A stretch of DNA of 64,000 nt from Megaustenia siamemsis (taxonomy: Eukaryota; Mollusca; Gastropoda; Stylommatophora; Ariophantidae). Numbering within the stretch: the stretch's first letter is position 1; each line of letters opens with the position of its first letter. This document shows, in pieces, positions 11,057 to 22,352 of the stretch. A program made the position numbers and the translations under genes. The notes under the pieces were generated by a model. That model was given only the letters and a program-made list of their open reading frames with translations. It did no database searches and had not been told where the DNA came from. Location: the NCBI GenBank assembly GCA_032433765.1, contig JAVIAB010000160.1, positions 603,860 to 667,859 on the forward strand, given 5' to 3'.

Positions 11057-11068
11057 TCTCTTCAACAG

Positions 11069-12192
<1,124 letters not shown>

Positions 12193-12241
12193 AGGTGACC
12201 ATCTTTCCAAGTGCATGAAGAGGAGGCATATTTCATTAGCC
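12193..12241 (+). repeat. Decayed duplicate of the finger-3 coding end just after the stop codon
   Basis: Starting at the stop codon, the sequence repeats the preceding 40 bases at roughly 75% identity. The original at about 12151-12189 has gaccacctttcactgcacat, and the copy has gaccatctttccaagtgcat, followed by gaag/gaagagg and cata. In the shifted frame the copy reads DHLSKCMKRRH against [10 protein letters not shown]. The duplicate is out of frame with the coding sequence, so it lies in the 3' untranslated region. Confidence 0.6.
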
Positions 12242-12632
12242 TGAACCCGTTGACACTGACCTGCACAGATTACTCTCCATGATGGAACTAAAGTATTCAT
12301 GGACTCTCACAACATCCAAGGGCTGGCACAAACACTTGATGTCTGCATGTTCATCCATTTACAAAGTAGACTTGCTGTTGTTCATTTGAACAAGCTTCAG
12401 CACCAACAACCAGGATCCTGTTGTCACTTCTGTGACCTCTCATCTATTCTATTCTATTCAAGGAATCTGTTTTATTGGTGTCCGGACATACCCATACTTA
12501 CTCCACTGCCTGTCCCAGCATTTCTCAAAGTGTATGCACACACTGAAGGTACATACATCTGCTTTCCCACTAAGCACTCTGGATTGACCAAATCCCTTTT
12601 CCATCTTTACACTCCTCTGTCTCTCAAAATAT
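12242..12632 (+). other. Probable 3' UTR or downstream flank of the KLF gene
   Basis: Non-repetitive sequence follows the KLF stop codon. An open frame from 12299 matches nothing known and runs into repeats, so I do not call it a gene. No AATAAA occurs here. The first one I found downstream is at 14454-14459, after several arrays, so the transcript end is not defined. Confidence 0.4.
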
Positions 12633-12976
12633 ACATCATTGTCCCACCCATTCTCCTCTTACATCATTGTGCCACCCATTCTCCTCTTACATCATTGTCC
12701 CACCCATTCTCCTCTTACATCAGTGTTTTGTGTGTGGTATCCTCACATCAGTGGTTTGATTGTGTGTGGTACCCTCACATCAGTGTTTTGATTGTGTGTG
12801 GTACCCTCACATCAGTGTTTTGTGTGTGGTATCCTCACATCAGTGGTTTGATTGTGTGTGGTACCCTCACATCAGTGGTTTGATTGTGTGTGGTACCCTC
12901 ACATCAGTGTTTTGATTGTGTGTGGTACCCTCACATCAGTGGTTTGATTGTGTGTGGTACCCTCACATCAGTGTTT
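12633..12976. repeat. Two small minisatellites: 28-bp (x3) and 28-32-bp (about x9)
   Basis: Three copies of a 28-bp unit containing cccacccattctcctctt (12633-12722) pass directly into about nine copies of a unit containing gtgtggtaccctcacatca (12719-12976), which comes with or without an internal attg. Confidence 0.9.
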
Positions 12977-12984
12977 TCACCATG

Positions 12985-13150
12985 TTGTAATTTAAAGTGC
13001 CTCTTCTATGGTATTCTCAATAAGTTGGATGCCTTGACTCAGTTTAAAGTGCCTCTTCTATGGTATTCTCAATAAGTTGGATGCCTTGACTCAGTTTAAA
13101 GTGCCTCTTCTATGGTATTCTCAATAAGTTGGATGCCTTGACTCAGTTTT
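12985..13150. repeat. Minisatellite, 52-bp unit, 3 copies
   Basis: The unit contains aaagtgcctcttctatgg. Copies start near 12991, 13043 and 13095 and are virtually identical. Confidence 0.95.
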
Positions 13151-13233
13151 CTAATCATGTATCCATGACCTTCACTAAAGTGACTTTTTGTGTGTGCTGG
13201 CCGCAGTGTATAAACAGGGACTCATTGTTTACC

Positions 13234-13475
13234 ACCAAGATGACATGATGTTCACAGACCAGCTCACATGACATTCACAAACCAGTTCACACAATGTTCT
13301 CAGACCAGCTCACATGACATTCACAAACCAGCTCACAATGTTCACAGACCAGCTCACATGACATTCACAAACCAGTTCACACAATGTTCACAGACCAGCT
13401 CACATGACATTCACAAACCAGCTCACACAATGTTCACAGACCAGCTCACATGACATTCACAAACCAGTTCACAGA
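13234..13475. repeat. Minisatellite, about 46-bp unit, about 5 copies
   Basis: Alternating half-units containing cagaccagctcacatgac and attcacaaaccag. The 61-codon open frame through it is a repeat artefact. Confidence 0.9.
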
Positions 13476-13569
13476 TAGATTGACCATAATTCTCTGAGCT
13501 AAAAGCATTATGAGATGACAATGAGATGGACTTGTGGTTATGTCATTTATTCATGAAAAAGTAAAGCAA

Positions 13570-13970
13570 TAACAAAGTTGAATGACATCAGTAGCTGTAG
13601 AGATGGACGTGTGTCCCCACGATCATACATCCTTGACAACAAAGTTGAATGACATCAGTAGCTGTAGAGATGGACGTGTGTCCCCACGATCATACATCCT
13701 TGACAACAAAGTTGAATGACATCAGTAGCTGTAGAGATGGACGTATGTCCCCACGATCATACATCCTTGACAACAAAGTTGAATGACATCAGTAGCTGTA
13801 GAGATGGACATATGTCCTCACGATCATACATCCTTGACAACAAAGTTGAATGACATCAGTAGCTGTAGAGATGGACGTATGTCCCCACACGATCATACAT
13901 CCTTGACAACAAAGTTGAATGACATCAGTAGCTGTAGAGATGGACGTATGTCCCCACGATCATACATTCT
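13570..13970. repeat. Minisatellite, 67-bp unit, 6 copies
   Basis: The unit contains gacatcagtagctgtaga. The word aaagttg occurs at 13574, 13641 and 13708, exactly 67 bp apart. Copies differ by isolated substitutions and one 2-bp gain. Confidence 0.95.
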
Positions 13971-14095
13971 TGTATGGAGTAATCTTATGCAGTTATTTCT
14001 TGTCTTTCAACACTTTCCCATCAATTTTTTTAAAATAAGACATTTTCTTCTACCTTTCAGCTGCCTGTAGAGCATAGGTCTTCAACAAGCACTTT

Positions 14096-14308
14096 CTAAG
14101 CCATTCTCTTTAGATCATTCCATGTCTTCTCCATCCTCTCCATCTCTGCTTCCACCTGTCTTCTACAAATATATTTTATCCTTTCTCTGTCACCTCCCCT
14201 GGGAATCCTAAATAAGGGCTTATCATGTTCTCTGTTGATTTCCTCAGTGTCCTGCACCACCATCTTTGTCTTATCTCTTTGTCCACTGGAATTTAAAAAG
14301 TAAGACAC
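14096..14308 (-). mobile_element. Probable LINE C-terminal fragment
   Basis: The minus-strand open frame of 70 codons reads PRGGDRERIKYICRRQVEA, then EMERMEKTWNDLKRMA and a stop. This matches the layout of the far C-terminus of many non-LTR retrotransposon proteins, where a basic G-R-P-like stretch precedes a 'V-E-x-x-M-x-R-x-x-x-T-W-x-x-L-K-x-x-A' helix. No RT core is present. The fragment sits between two tandem arrays (13570-13970 and 14295-14452). A chance open frame is the alternative, but the helix pattern is specific. Confidence 0.55.
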
Positions 14309-14452
14309 AGAGCTTTACAAAATAAGACTTAGAGCTTTACAAAATAAGACAGATCTTTACAAAATAAGACATATAGCTTTACAAAATAAGACATAGATCT
14401 TTCAAAATAAGACAGAGAGCTTTACAAAATGAGACATAGAGCTTCACAAAAT
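14295..14452. repeat. Minisatellite, about 22-bp unit, about 7 copies
   Basis: The unit contains gagctttacaaaataaga, with several deletions. It abuts the edge of the LINE-like fragment. Confidence 0.85.
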
Positions 14453-14700
14453 AAATAAAATGTCCAGAATGTTTTATTGAGAAAGTTAAGAATGTAGTGA
14501 CAATGATGGTGTGACCAAGAAGAGATAGTTTCCTGTTGACATTGATGGTCAGAGACCAGCACCAGATGTTACCTTCACATCTCTCATCCTGGAGTCATTG
14601 CTTGACCTGTCAATTTGACATATATGTCATGTGTCCTGGTGGCACAAATATCTATTTCAAGTGCTGATATATTGGGTGATAACAAGCAGCTGTCACTGAT
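14453..14700. other. Spacer with one AATAAA
   Basis: Non-repetitive sequence. AATAAA at 14454-14459 is the first polyadenylation-type hexamer I found downstream of the KLF stop codon. Linking it to that gene would be speculative. Confidence 0.35.
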
Positions 14701-14707
14701 ACACTAA

Positions 14708-14850
14708 AATGCTGTCAACTATACACTGTCACTGACATGCTGTCAACTATACACTGTCACTGACATGCTGTCAACTATACACTGTCATTGACATGCTGTT
14801 AACTATACACTGTCACTGACATGCTGTCAACTATACACCATCACTGACAT
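14708..14850. repeat. Minisatellite, 28-bp unit, about 5 copies
   Basis: The unit contains actgacatgctgtcaact. Confidence 0.95.
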
Positions 14851-14857
14851 GCTCTGT

Positions 14858-15082
14858 CACATATGTCTAACATCCAATACGTGGCTACCATCTGTCGCAT
14901 GTGTCTAACATCCAATACGTGGCTACCATCTGTCACATGTTTCTAACATCCAATATGTGGCTACCATCTGTCACATGTTTCTAACATCCAATACGTGGCT
15001 ACCACCTGTCACATGTGTCTAACATCCAATACGTGGCTACCATCTGTCACATGTGTCTAACATCCAATACGTGGCTACCATC
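14858..15082. repeat. Minisatellite, 38-bp unit, about 6 copies
   Basis: The unit contains ctaacatccaatacgtgg. Confidence 0.95.
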
Positions 15083-15164
15083 TTGTAGGGCTGCAAGCTT
15101 TGTCAGCTGTGGCTGTTGCTGCTTAGGCTGTACCACTATGTTGTCTCTGCCAGCTTGTCCTTGC

Positions 15165-16735
15165 ATGAACATCACCTCCAAGGATGAGATACCAGAACAT
15201 CACCTCCAAGGATGAGATACCAGAACATCACCTCCAAGGATGAGATACCAGAACATCACCTCCAAGGATGAGATACCAGAACATCACCTCAACGGATGAG
15301 GTACCAGAACATCACCTCAAAGGATGAGATACCAGAACATCACCTCAAAGGATGAGATACCAGAACATCACCTCAAAGGATGAGGTACCAGAACATCACC
15401 TCAAAGGATGAGGTACCAGAACATCACCTCAAAGGATGAGGTACCAGAACATCACCTCAAAGGATGAGGTACCAGAACATCACCTCCAAGAAGACATTGT
15501 GTTGAGACACCAGAACATCACCTCAAAGGATGAGATACCAGAACATCACCTACAATCATGAGATACCAGAACATCACCCCCAAGGAGACCTTGTGTTGAG
15601 ACACCAGAACATCACCCCCAAGGAGACCTTGTGTTGAGACACCAGAACATCACCCCCAAGGAGACCTTGTGTTGAGATACCAGAACATCACCCTCAAGGA
15701 GACCTTGTGTTGAGACACCAGAACATCACCCTCAAGGAGACCTTGTGTTGAGACACCAGAACATCACCCCCAAGGATACCTTGTGTTGAGACACCAGAAC
15801 ATCACCCCCAAGGAGACATTGTGTTGAGACACCAGAACATCACCTCAAAGGATGAGATACCGGAACATCACCCCCAAGGAGACCTTGTGTTGAGACACCA
15901 GAACATCACTCCCAAGGAGACCTTGTGTTGTGACACCAGAACATCACCCCAAGGAGACCTTGTGTTGAGACACCAGAACATCACCCCCAATGAGACCTTG
16001 TGTTGAGACACCAGAACATCACGCCCAAGGAGACCTTATGTTGAGACACCCGAACGCTGCCCCCAAGGAGACCTTGTGTTGAGACACCAGAACATCACCC
16101 TCAAGGAGACCTTGTGTTGAGACACCAGAACATCACGCCCAAGGAGACCTTATGTTGAGACACCCGAACGCTGCCCCCAAGGAGACCTTGTGTTGAGACA
16201 CCAGAACATCGCTCCAAGGAGACATTGCGTTGAGACACCAGAACATCACCCCCAAGGAGACCTTGTGTTGAGACACCAGAACATCGCTCCCAAGGAGACA
16301 TTGTGTTGAGACACCAGAACATCACCCCCAAGGAGACCTTGTGTTGAGACACCAGAACATCACCCCCAAGGAGACCTTGCGTTGAGACACCAGAACATCA
16401 CCCACAAGGAGACCTTGTGTTGAGACACCATAACATCACCCTCAAGGAGACCTTGTGTTGAGACACCTGAACATCACGCCCAAGGGGACCTTATGTTGAG
16501 ACACCCGAACGCTGCCCCCATGAAGACATTGCGTTGAGACACCAGAACATCGCTCCCAAGGAGACATTGCGTTGAGACACCAGAACATTGCTCCCAAGGA
16601 GACATTGCGTTGAGACACCAGAACATCACCCCCAAGGAGACATTGCGTTGAGACACCAGAACATCGCTCCCAAGGAGACATTGCGTTGAGACACCAGAAT
16701 ATCACCTCCAAGGAGACCTTGTGTTGAGACACGTT
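15165..16735. repeat. Compound minisatellite, 28-bp and 38-bp related units, about 45 copies
   Basis: The left part is a 28-bp unit (accagaacatcacctc then caaaggatgagat). The right part is a 38-bp unit with caccagaacatcaccccc followed by aaggagaccttgtgttgaga. The 38-bp unit keeps the 28-bp core and gains an insertion. A sub-block (about 16007-16100) recurs at about 16122-16215. Minus-strand open frames at 16101-16810 are repeat artefacts. Confidence 0.95.
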
Positions 16736-16769
16736 GTGCAGCTGATGAATCAAATGGAGCCTCCTGTTT

Positions 16770-17168
16770 GAGTGTGTTCCCTGTTGGTATCCATCTATTG
16801 ATTCAAGCAAGAATTTATTTTCTGTGAGTGTGTTCCCTGTTGGTATCCATCTATTGATTCAAGCAAGAATTTATTTTCTGTGAGTGTGTTCCCTGTTGGT
16901 ATCCATCTATTGATTCAAGCAAGAATTTATTTTCTGTGAGTGTGTTCCCTGTTGGTATCCATCTATTGATTCAAGCAAGAATTTATTTTCTGTGTGTTCC
17001 CTGTTGGTATCCATCTATTGATTCAAGCAAGAATTTATTTTCTGTGAGTGTGTTCCCTGTTGGTATCCATCTATTGATTCAAGCAAGAATTTATTTTCTG
17101 TGTGTTCCCTGTTGGTATCCATCTATTGATTCAAGCAAGAATTTATTTTCTGTGAGTGTGTTCCCTGT
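16770..17168. repeat. Minisatellite, 56-bp unit (two copies of 52 bp), 7 copies
   Basis: The unit contains ccctgttggtatccatct. The word gtgtgttcc recurs at 16772 and 16828. The copies are nearly identical. Confidence 0.95.
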
Positions 17169-17511
17169 CACTATCCACAGATATCCTTGACTACATGTAA
17201 AGCCATGCCTGTCAAAGTACCTGCCTCATGCCACCAGCAATAATGTACATTATTTTTATGATTGTTGATTTTATATGATAATTATCATGATTGTTATCAT
17301 GATGCCTGTTATATTCGTTTCAAAAGTCTACACTGGTACTGGTTACCACATTTTACTTTCTTCAACAAAATACTCGATGACATGCTCCAATTTAGGCCTG
17401 CACTGAGTTGTGTCCAGTGCAAGGTGAAGGTGACAATGTGATGTTAGTCCTGTATTCTTGTCAACCCTGTCCTGGCAGTTTTAAGTGCTCCTGCTTGCCC
17501 ACACAAGAAAC
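17169..17511. other. Non-repetitive spacer, no gene recognised
   Basis: A/T-rich sequence with a 14-bp perfect palindrome (atgataattatcat, near 17275-17288). I see no coding or RNA gene signal. Confidence 0.4.
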
Positions 17512-18258
17512 ACCATAAATAAACACAGGCAACACCATAAATAAACACAAGCAACGCCATAAATAAACACAGGCAACACCATAAATAAACACAGGCAACA
17601 CCATAAATAAACACAAGCAACACCATAAATAAACACAAGCAACACCATAAATAAACACAGGCAACACCATAAATAAACACAAGCAACACCATAAATAAAC
17701 ACAAGCAACACCATAAATAAACATAGGCAACACCATAAATAAACACAAGCAACACCATAAATAAACATAGGCAACACCATAAATAAACATAGGCAACACC
17801 ATAAACACAGGCAACACCATAAATAAACATATATATAAATAAACATATGCAACACCATAAACACAAGCAACACCATAAATAAACATAGGCAACACCATAA
17901 ATAAACATATATACATAAATAAACATAGGCAACACCATAAACACAGGCAACACCATAAATAAACATAGGCAACACCATAAATAAACATATATACATAAAT
18001 AAACATAGGCAACACCATAAACACAGGCAACACCATAAATAAACATATATATAAATAAACACAGGCAACACCATAAATAAACACAAGCAACACCATAAAT
18101 GAACACAGGCAACACCATAAATAAACATAGGCAACACCATAAATAAACACAAGCAACACCATAAACACAGGCAACACCATAAATAAACATAGCCAACACC
18201 ATAAATAAACACAAGCAACACCATAAATAAACACAGGCAACACCATAAATAAACACTG
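17512..18258. repeat. Minisatellite, 22-bp unit, about 34 copies
   Basis: The unit contains aacaccataaataaacac, with c/t and a/g variants and occasional shortened copies. The minus strand is open in all three frames (17444-18324), because a stop-free unit whose length is not a multiple of three cycles through the same codons in each frame. None of these frames is a gene. Confidence 0.95.
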
Positions 18259-18379
18259 TAACACAAACCAGACAGATCCTATTTGATGATGTAGTTTAGA
18301 AACCATAAAACATTTTCCTGCCACACTGTCCGCACAAGTTGCCCCAGCGGTTGAACTATCTCAGACACGGCTCAGTGCT

Positions 18380-19545
18380 GTCAGAACATTTCATGATTAC
18401 AAGTGAATTGTTTCAGACTTCCATAGAATACATAAAGAAACAACAGATAAAATGGTTTGGCCACGTGATAAGACAGAAAGATCACAACACAACGAGCTTT
18501 CAATAAACATTGTGAGACCAGACCCAAGGCCCGACCACAAAAAATATGGATTGACGGAATATTAGAAGCACTAGGAAACATAACAGCAGGAGAGGCGAAC
18601 AGAAGAGTAAAATATGGATTGATGGAATATTAGAAGCACTAGGAAACATAACAGCAGCAGAGGCCAACAGAAGAGTAAAATATGGATTGATGGAATATTA
18701 GAAGCACTAGGAAACATAACAGCAGGAGAGGCGAACAGAAGAGTAAAATATGGATTGATGGAATATTAGAAGCACTGGGAAACATAACAGCAGCAGAGGC
18801 AAACAGAAGAGTAAAATATGGATTGATGGAATATTAGAAGCACTAGGAAACATAACAGCAGGAGAGGCAAACAGAAGAGTAAAATATGGATTGATGGAAT
18901 ATTAGAAGCACTAGGAAACATAACAGCAGGAGAGGCAAACAGAAGAGTAAAATATGGATTGATGGAATATTAGAAGCACTAGGAAACATAACAGCAGGAG
19001 AGGCAAACAGAAGAGTAAAATATGGATTGATGGAATATTAGAAGCACTAGGAAACATAACAGCAGCAGAGGCAAACAGAAGAGTAAAATATGGATTGATG
19101 GAATATTAGAAGCACTAGGAAACATAACAGCAGGAGAGGCGAACAGAAGAGTAAAATATGGATTGATGGAATATTAGAAGCACTGGGAAACATAACAGCA
19201 GCAGAGGCAAACAGAAGAGTAAAATATGGATTGATGGAATATTAGAAGCACTAGGAAACATAACAGCAGGAGAGGCAAACAGAAGAGTAAAATATGGATT
19301 GATGGAATATTAGAAGCACTAGGAAACATAACAGCAGGAGAGGCAAACAGAAGAGTAAAATATGGATTGATGGAATATTAGAAGCACTAGGAAACATAAC
19401 AGCAGCAGAGGCAAACAGAAGAGTAAAATATGGATTGATGGAATATTAGAAGCACTAGGAAACATAACAGCAGCAGAGGCAAACAGAAGAACAAAAATCT
19501 GCAAATTATATCTCCCCTCAATGTTGAAAGGCAAATGAGGAAGGA
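18380..19545 (+). mobile_element. LINE C-terminal fragment whose coding end has been tandemly amplified
   Basis: On the plus strand 18408-18480 reads IEYIKKQQIKWFGHVIRQK, the post-RT 'K-Q-x-K-W-F-G-H' motif of non-LTR retrotransposons. After a frameshift it continues ARPQKIWIDGILEALGN and ITAGEANRR. That last segment is the unit amplified at 18541-19490. At the right edge the final copy continues out of the array as NRRTKICKLYLPSMLKGK and a stop (about 19485-19538), which looks like the natural end of the LINE reading frame. The array therefore sits inside one LINE fragment. Confidence 0.75.
18541..19490. repeat. LINE-derived minisatellite, 68-bp unit, about 14 copies
   Basis: The unit contains gaagcactaggaaacata. 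The word tatggattga recurs at 18545, 18613 and 18681, exactly 68 bp apart. Variation is mainly gcaggag versus gcagcag and ggcgaac versus ggcaaac. One phase of the unit translates as the LINE tail peptide described for 18380-19545. Since 68 is not a multiple of three, the amplification destroyed the frame. Confidence 0.95.
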
Positions 19546-19727
19546 AAGAAGAAGTTTCAGACTGGATATGTAACTTTCATAACAGCTGAGCTCTCTGTAG
19601 CTGTAAGATCCGTGTTGGCTCTCTGTAGCTGTAAAATCAGTGTTGGCAATCTGACAGTGAATGTAGCAATAACTCTCAATGAATATCCATGGCACTGATT
19701 CTGTGTATAGGTCTGATTTTATTATAG

Positions 19728-20336
19728 TTTGACTGACTGTGGTGATGGTTTGGCTGACTGCAGTGATAGTTTGACTGACTGTAGTAATAGTTTGACTGAA
19801 TGCTGTGATAGTTTGACTGACTGTAATAATAGTTTGACTGAATGCAGTGATAGTTTGACTGACTGTAGTAATAGTTTGACTGAATGCAGTGATAGTTTGA
19901 CTGACTGTAGTAATAGTTTGACTGACTGCAGTGATAGTTTGACTGAATGCAGTGATAGTTTGACTGACTGTAGTAATAGTTTGACTGACTGCAGTGATAG
20001 TTTGACTGACTGTAGTAATAGTTTGACTGACTGCAGTGATAGTTTGACTAACTGTAGTGATAGTTTGACTGAATGCAGTGATAGTTTGACTGACTGTAGT
20101 AATAGTTTGACTGACTGTAATAATAGTTTGACTGAATGCAGTGATAGTTTGACTGACTGACTAGTAATAGTTTGACTGACTGCAGTGATAGTTTGACTGA
20201 CTGTAGTAATAGTTTGACTGAATGCAGTGATAGTTTGACTGACTGTAGTAATAGTTTGACTGACTGCAGTGATAGTTTGACTGACTGTAGTAATAGTTTG
20301 ACTGAATGCTGTGATAGTTTGACTGACTGTAGTAGT
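19728..20336. repeat. Minisatellite, 21-bp unit, about 29 copies
   Basis: The unit contains agtttgactgactgcagt, alternating with tgtagtaat forms. Being a multiple of three and stop-free in several frames, it creates open frames on both strands (19722-20474 minus, 19729-20160 plus). These are artefacts. Confidence 0.95.
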
Positions 20337-20683
20337 ATGTGAAACTTCTAACTGAACCTGATCCTGTGTCATTACTTCTTGACTGTGGTACTCAGGTGCT
20401 GTGTTGATTGTTGTGTTGTAATGTACATAGTTTTGAATCAATAATTTGTTATTGAAAACAAAATCAATGTTCAAAAAAATGAACCAGAATTTAAAAAACC
20501 TATTTTTAAACTTGCTAGTCAGACTATTTCAATTATCATATTTTTATTACATGAAATTAACCAATCACAGCGCAGGCGCTGTTTTGTCACATGAATTGGG
20601 TATCAATAAAGATGAGAAAAATAAGTTTTTCTTGGGCGGCTTTTGTTGTTGATGGAGGAGGATGTGGGCTGTCTTCCTGTGTG
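20337..20683. other. A/T-rich spacer with a CCAAT/inverted-CCAAT and GC palindrome cluster
   Basis: Mostly A/T-rich. Near the right end are CCAAT at 20561-20565, a GC-rich inverted repeat acagcgcaggcgctgt (20567-20582) and an inverted CCAAT (attgg, 20595-20599). This could be a small promoter or the edge of a mobile element. The ATG at 20591 opens a 541-codon frame into the next array, which I do not accept as a gene. Confidence 0.4.
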
Positions 20684-22352
20684 AGAATATGTGTGGTACT
20701 TTGGTGGGGTTTTGTGTCTAGAATATGTGTGGTACTTTGGTGGGGTTTTGTGTCTAGAATATGTGTGGTACTTTGGTGGGGTTTTGTGTCTAGAATATGT
20801 GTGGTACTTTGGTGGGGTTGTGTGTCTAGAATATGTGTGGTACTTTGGTGGGGTTGTGTGTCTAGAATATGTGTGGTACTTTGGTGGGGTTGTGTGTCTA
20901 GAATATGTGTGGTACTTTGGTGGGGTTTGTGTCTAGAATATGTGTGGTACTTTGGTGGGGTTGTGTGTCTAGAATATGTGTGGTACTTTGGTGGGGTTGT
21001 GTGTCTAGGAGACTATGTGTGGTACTTTGGTGGGGTTTTGTGTCTAGGAGACTATGTGTGGTACTTTGGTGGGGTTGTGTGTCTAGGAGACTATGTGTGG
21101 TACTTTGGTGGGGTTGTGTGTCTAGGAGACTATGTGTGGTACTTTGGTGGGGTTGTGTGCCTAGGAGACTATGTGTGGTACTTTGGTGGGGTTTTGTGTC
21201 TAGGAGAATATGTGTGGTACTTTGGTGGGGTTTTGTGTCTAGAATATGTGTGGTACTTTGGTGGGGTTGTGTGTCTAGAATATGTGTGGTACTTTGGTGG
21301 GGTTTTGTGTCTAGGAGAATATGTGTGGTACTTTGGTGGGGTTTTGTGTCTAGGAGAATATGTGTGGTACTTTGGTGGGGTTTTGTGTCTAGAATATGTG
21401 TGGTACTTTGGTGGGGTTTTGTGTCTAGGAGAATATGTGTGGTACTTTGGTGGGGTTTTGTGTCTAGGAGAATATGTGTGGTACTTTGGTGGGGTTTTGT
21501 GTCTAGGAGAATATGTGTGGTACTTTGGTGGGGTTTTGTGTCTAGAATATGTGTGGTACTTTGGTGGGGTTGTGTGTCTAGAATATGTGTGGTACTTTGG
21601 TGGGGTTTTGTGTCTAGAATATGTGTGGGGTTTTGTGTCTAGAATATGTGTGGTACTTTGGTGGGGTTTTGTGTCTAGAATATGTGTGGTACTTTGGTGG
21701 GGTTTTGTGTCTAGAATATGTGTGGTACTTTGGTGGGGTTTTGTGTCTAGAATATGTGTGATACTTTGGTGGGGTTGTGTGTCTAGGAGAATATGTGTGG
21801 TACTTTGGTGGGTTGTGTGCCTAGGAGAATATGTGAGGTACTTTGGTGGGGTTATGTGCCTAGGAGAATATGTGAGGTACTTTGGTGGGGTTATGTGCCT
21901 TCCTGTGAGAGAATATGTGTGGTACTTTGGTGGGGTTGTGTGCCTAGGAGAATATGTGAGGTACTTTGATGGGGTTGTGTGCCTAGGAGAATATGTGAGC
22001 TACTTTGATGGGGTTATGTGCCTTCCTGTGAGAGAATATGTGTGGTACTTTGGTAGGATTGTGTCTTCATGTTGGAGAATATGTCTGATACTTTGGTGGG
22101 GTTGTGTGTCTGGAAGAAAATGTGTGGTACTTTGGTGGGGTTGTGTGTCTAGGAGACTATGTGTGGTACTTTGGTGGGGTTGTGTGTCTAGGAGACTATG
22201 TGTGGTACTTTGGTGAGGTTGTGTGTCTAGGAGACTATGTGTGGTACTTTGGTGGGGTTGTGTGTCTAGGAGACTATGTGTGGTACTTTGGTGAGGTTGT
22301 GTGTCTAGGAGACTATGTGTGGTACTTTGGTGGGGTTGTGTGTCTAGGAGAA
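20684..22352. repeat. Minisatellite, 36/39-bp units, about 44 copies
   Basis: The unit contains gtggtactttggtggggt. The 39-bp form has an extra gag after gtctag. The T-rich (ggttttgtg) and G-rich (ggttgtgtg) versions form runs. Length variants in multiples of three keep a plus-strand frame open from 20591 to 22216 (repeating CVVLWWGFVSRI); this is a repeat artefact. Confidence 0.95.

Larger units (their letters stand above)
1563..11068 (+). other. KLF2/4-like gene intron 1, about 9.5 kb, mostly tandem repeats
   Basis: The intron is bounded by a consensus donor (GTAAGT at 1563-1568) and a strong acceptor: a pyrimidine-rich tract followed by ttcaacag at 11061-11068, with a branch-point-like ttgac at about 11039-11043. 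Both boundaries are phase 0. About 8.2 kb of its 9.5 kb is made of five successive minisatellite arrays (1972-2908, 2911-8250, 8771-9466, 9645-9812, 9988-11056). It also holds one LINE fragment inserted at 8469-8761. The splice pairing is inferred from sequence only. Confidence 0.7.

Noticed and set aside
12299..12883. 194-codon frame downstream of the KLF stop
   Set aside because: Its second half runs through the 28-32-bp array and its first half matches no family. Probably UTR or flank.
17444..18324. Three overlapping hydrophobic minus-strand frames (CLFMVLPVFIYG repeats) that look like membrane proteins
   Set aside because: A stop-free 22-bp unit cycles through all three frames giving the same peptide. 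No independent coding evidence.
19722..20474. Open frames on both strands over the 21-bp array
   Set aside because: Direct consequence of a 21-bp unit without stops. The peptides are pure repeats.
20591..22216. A 541-codon plus-strand frame with a real ATG, repeating CVVLWWGFVSRI
   Set aside because: It follows the 36/39-bp units exactly, changes repeat phase when unit length changes, and has no non-repeat domain. Repeat artefact.
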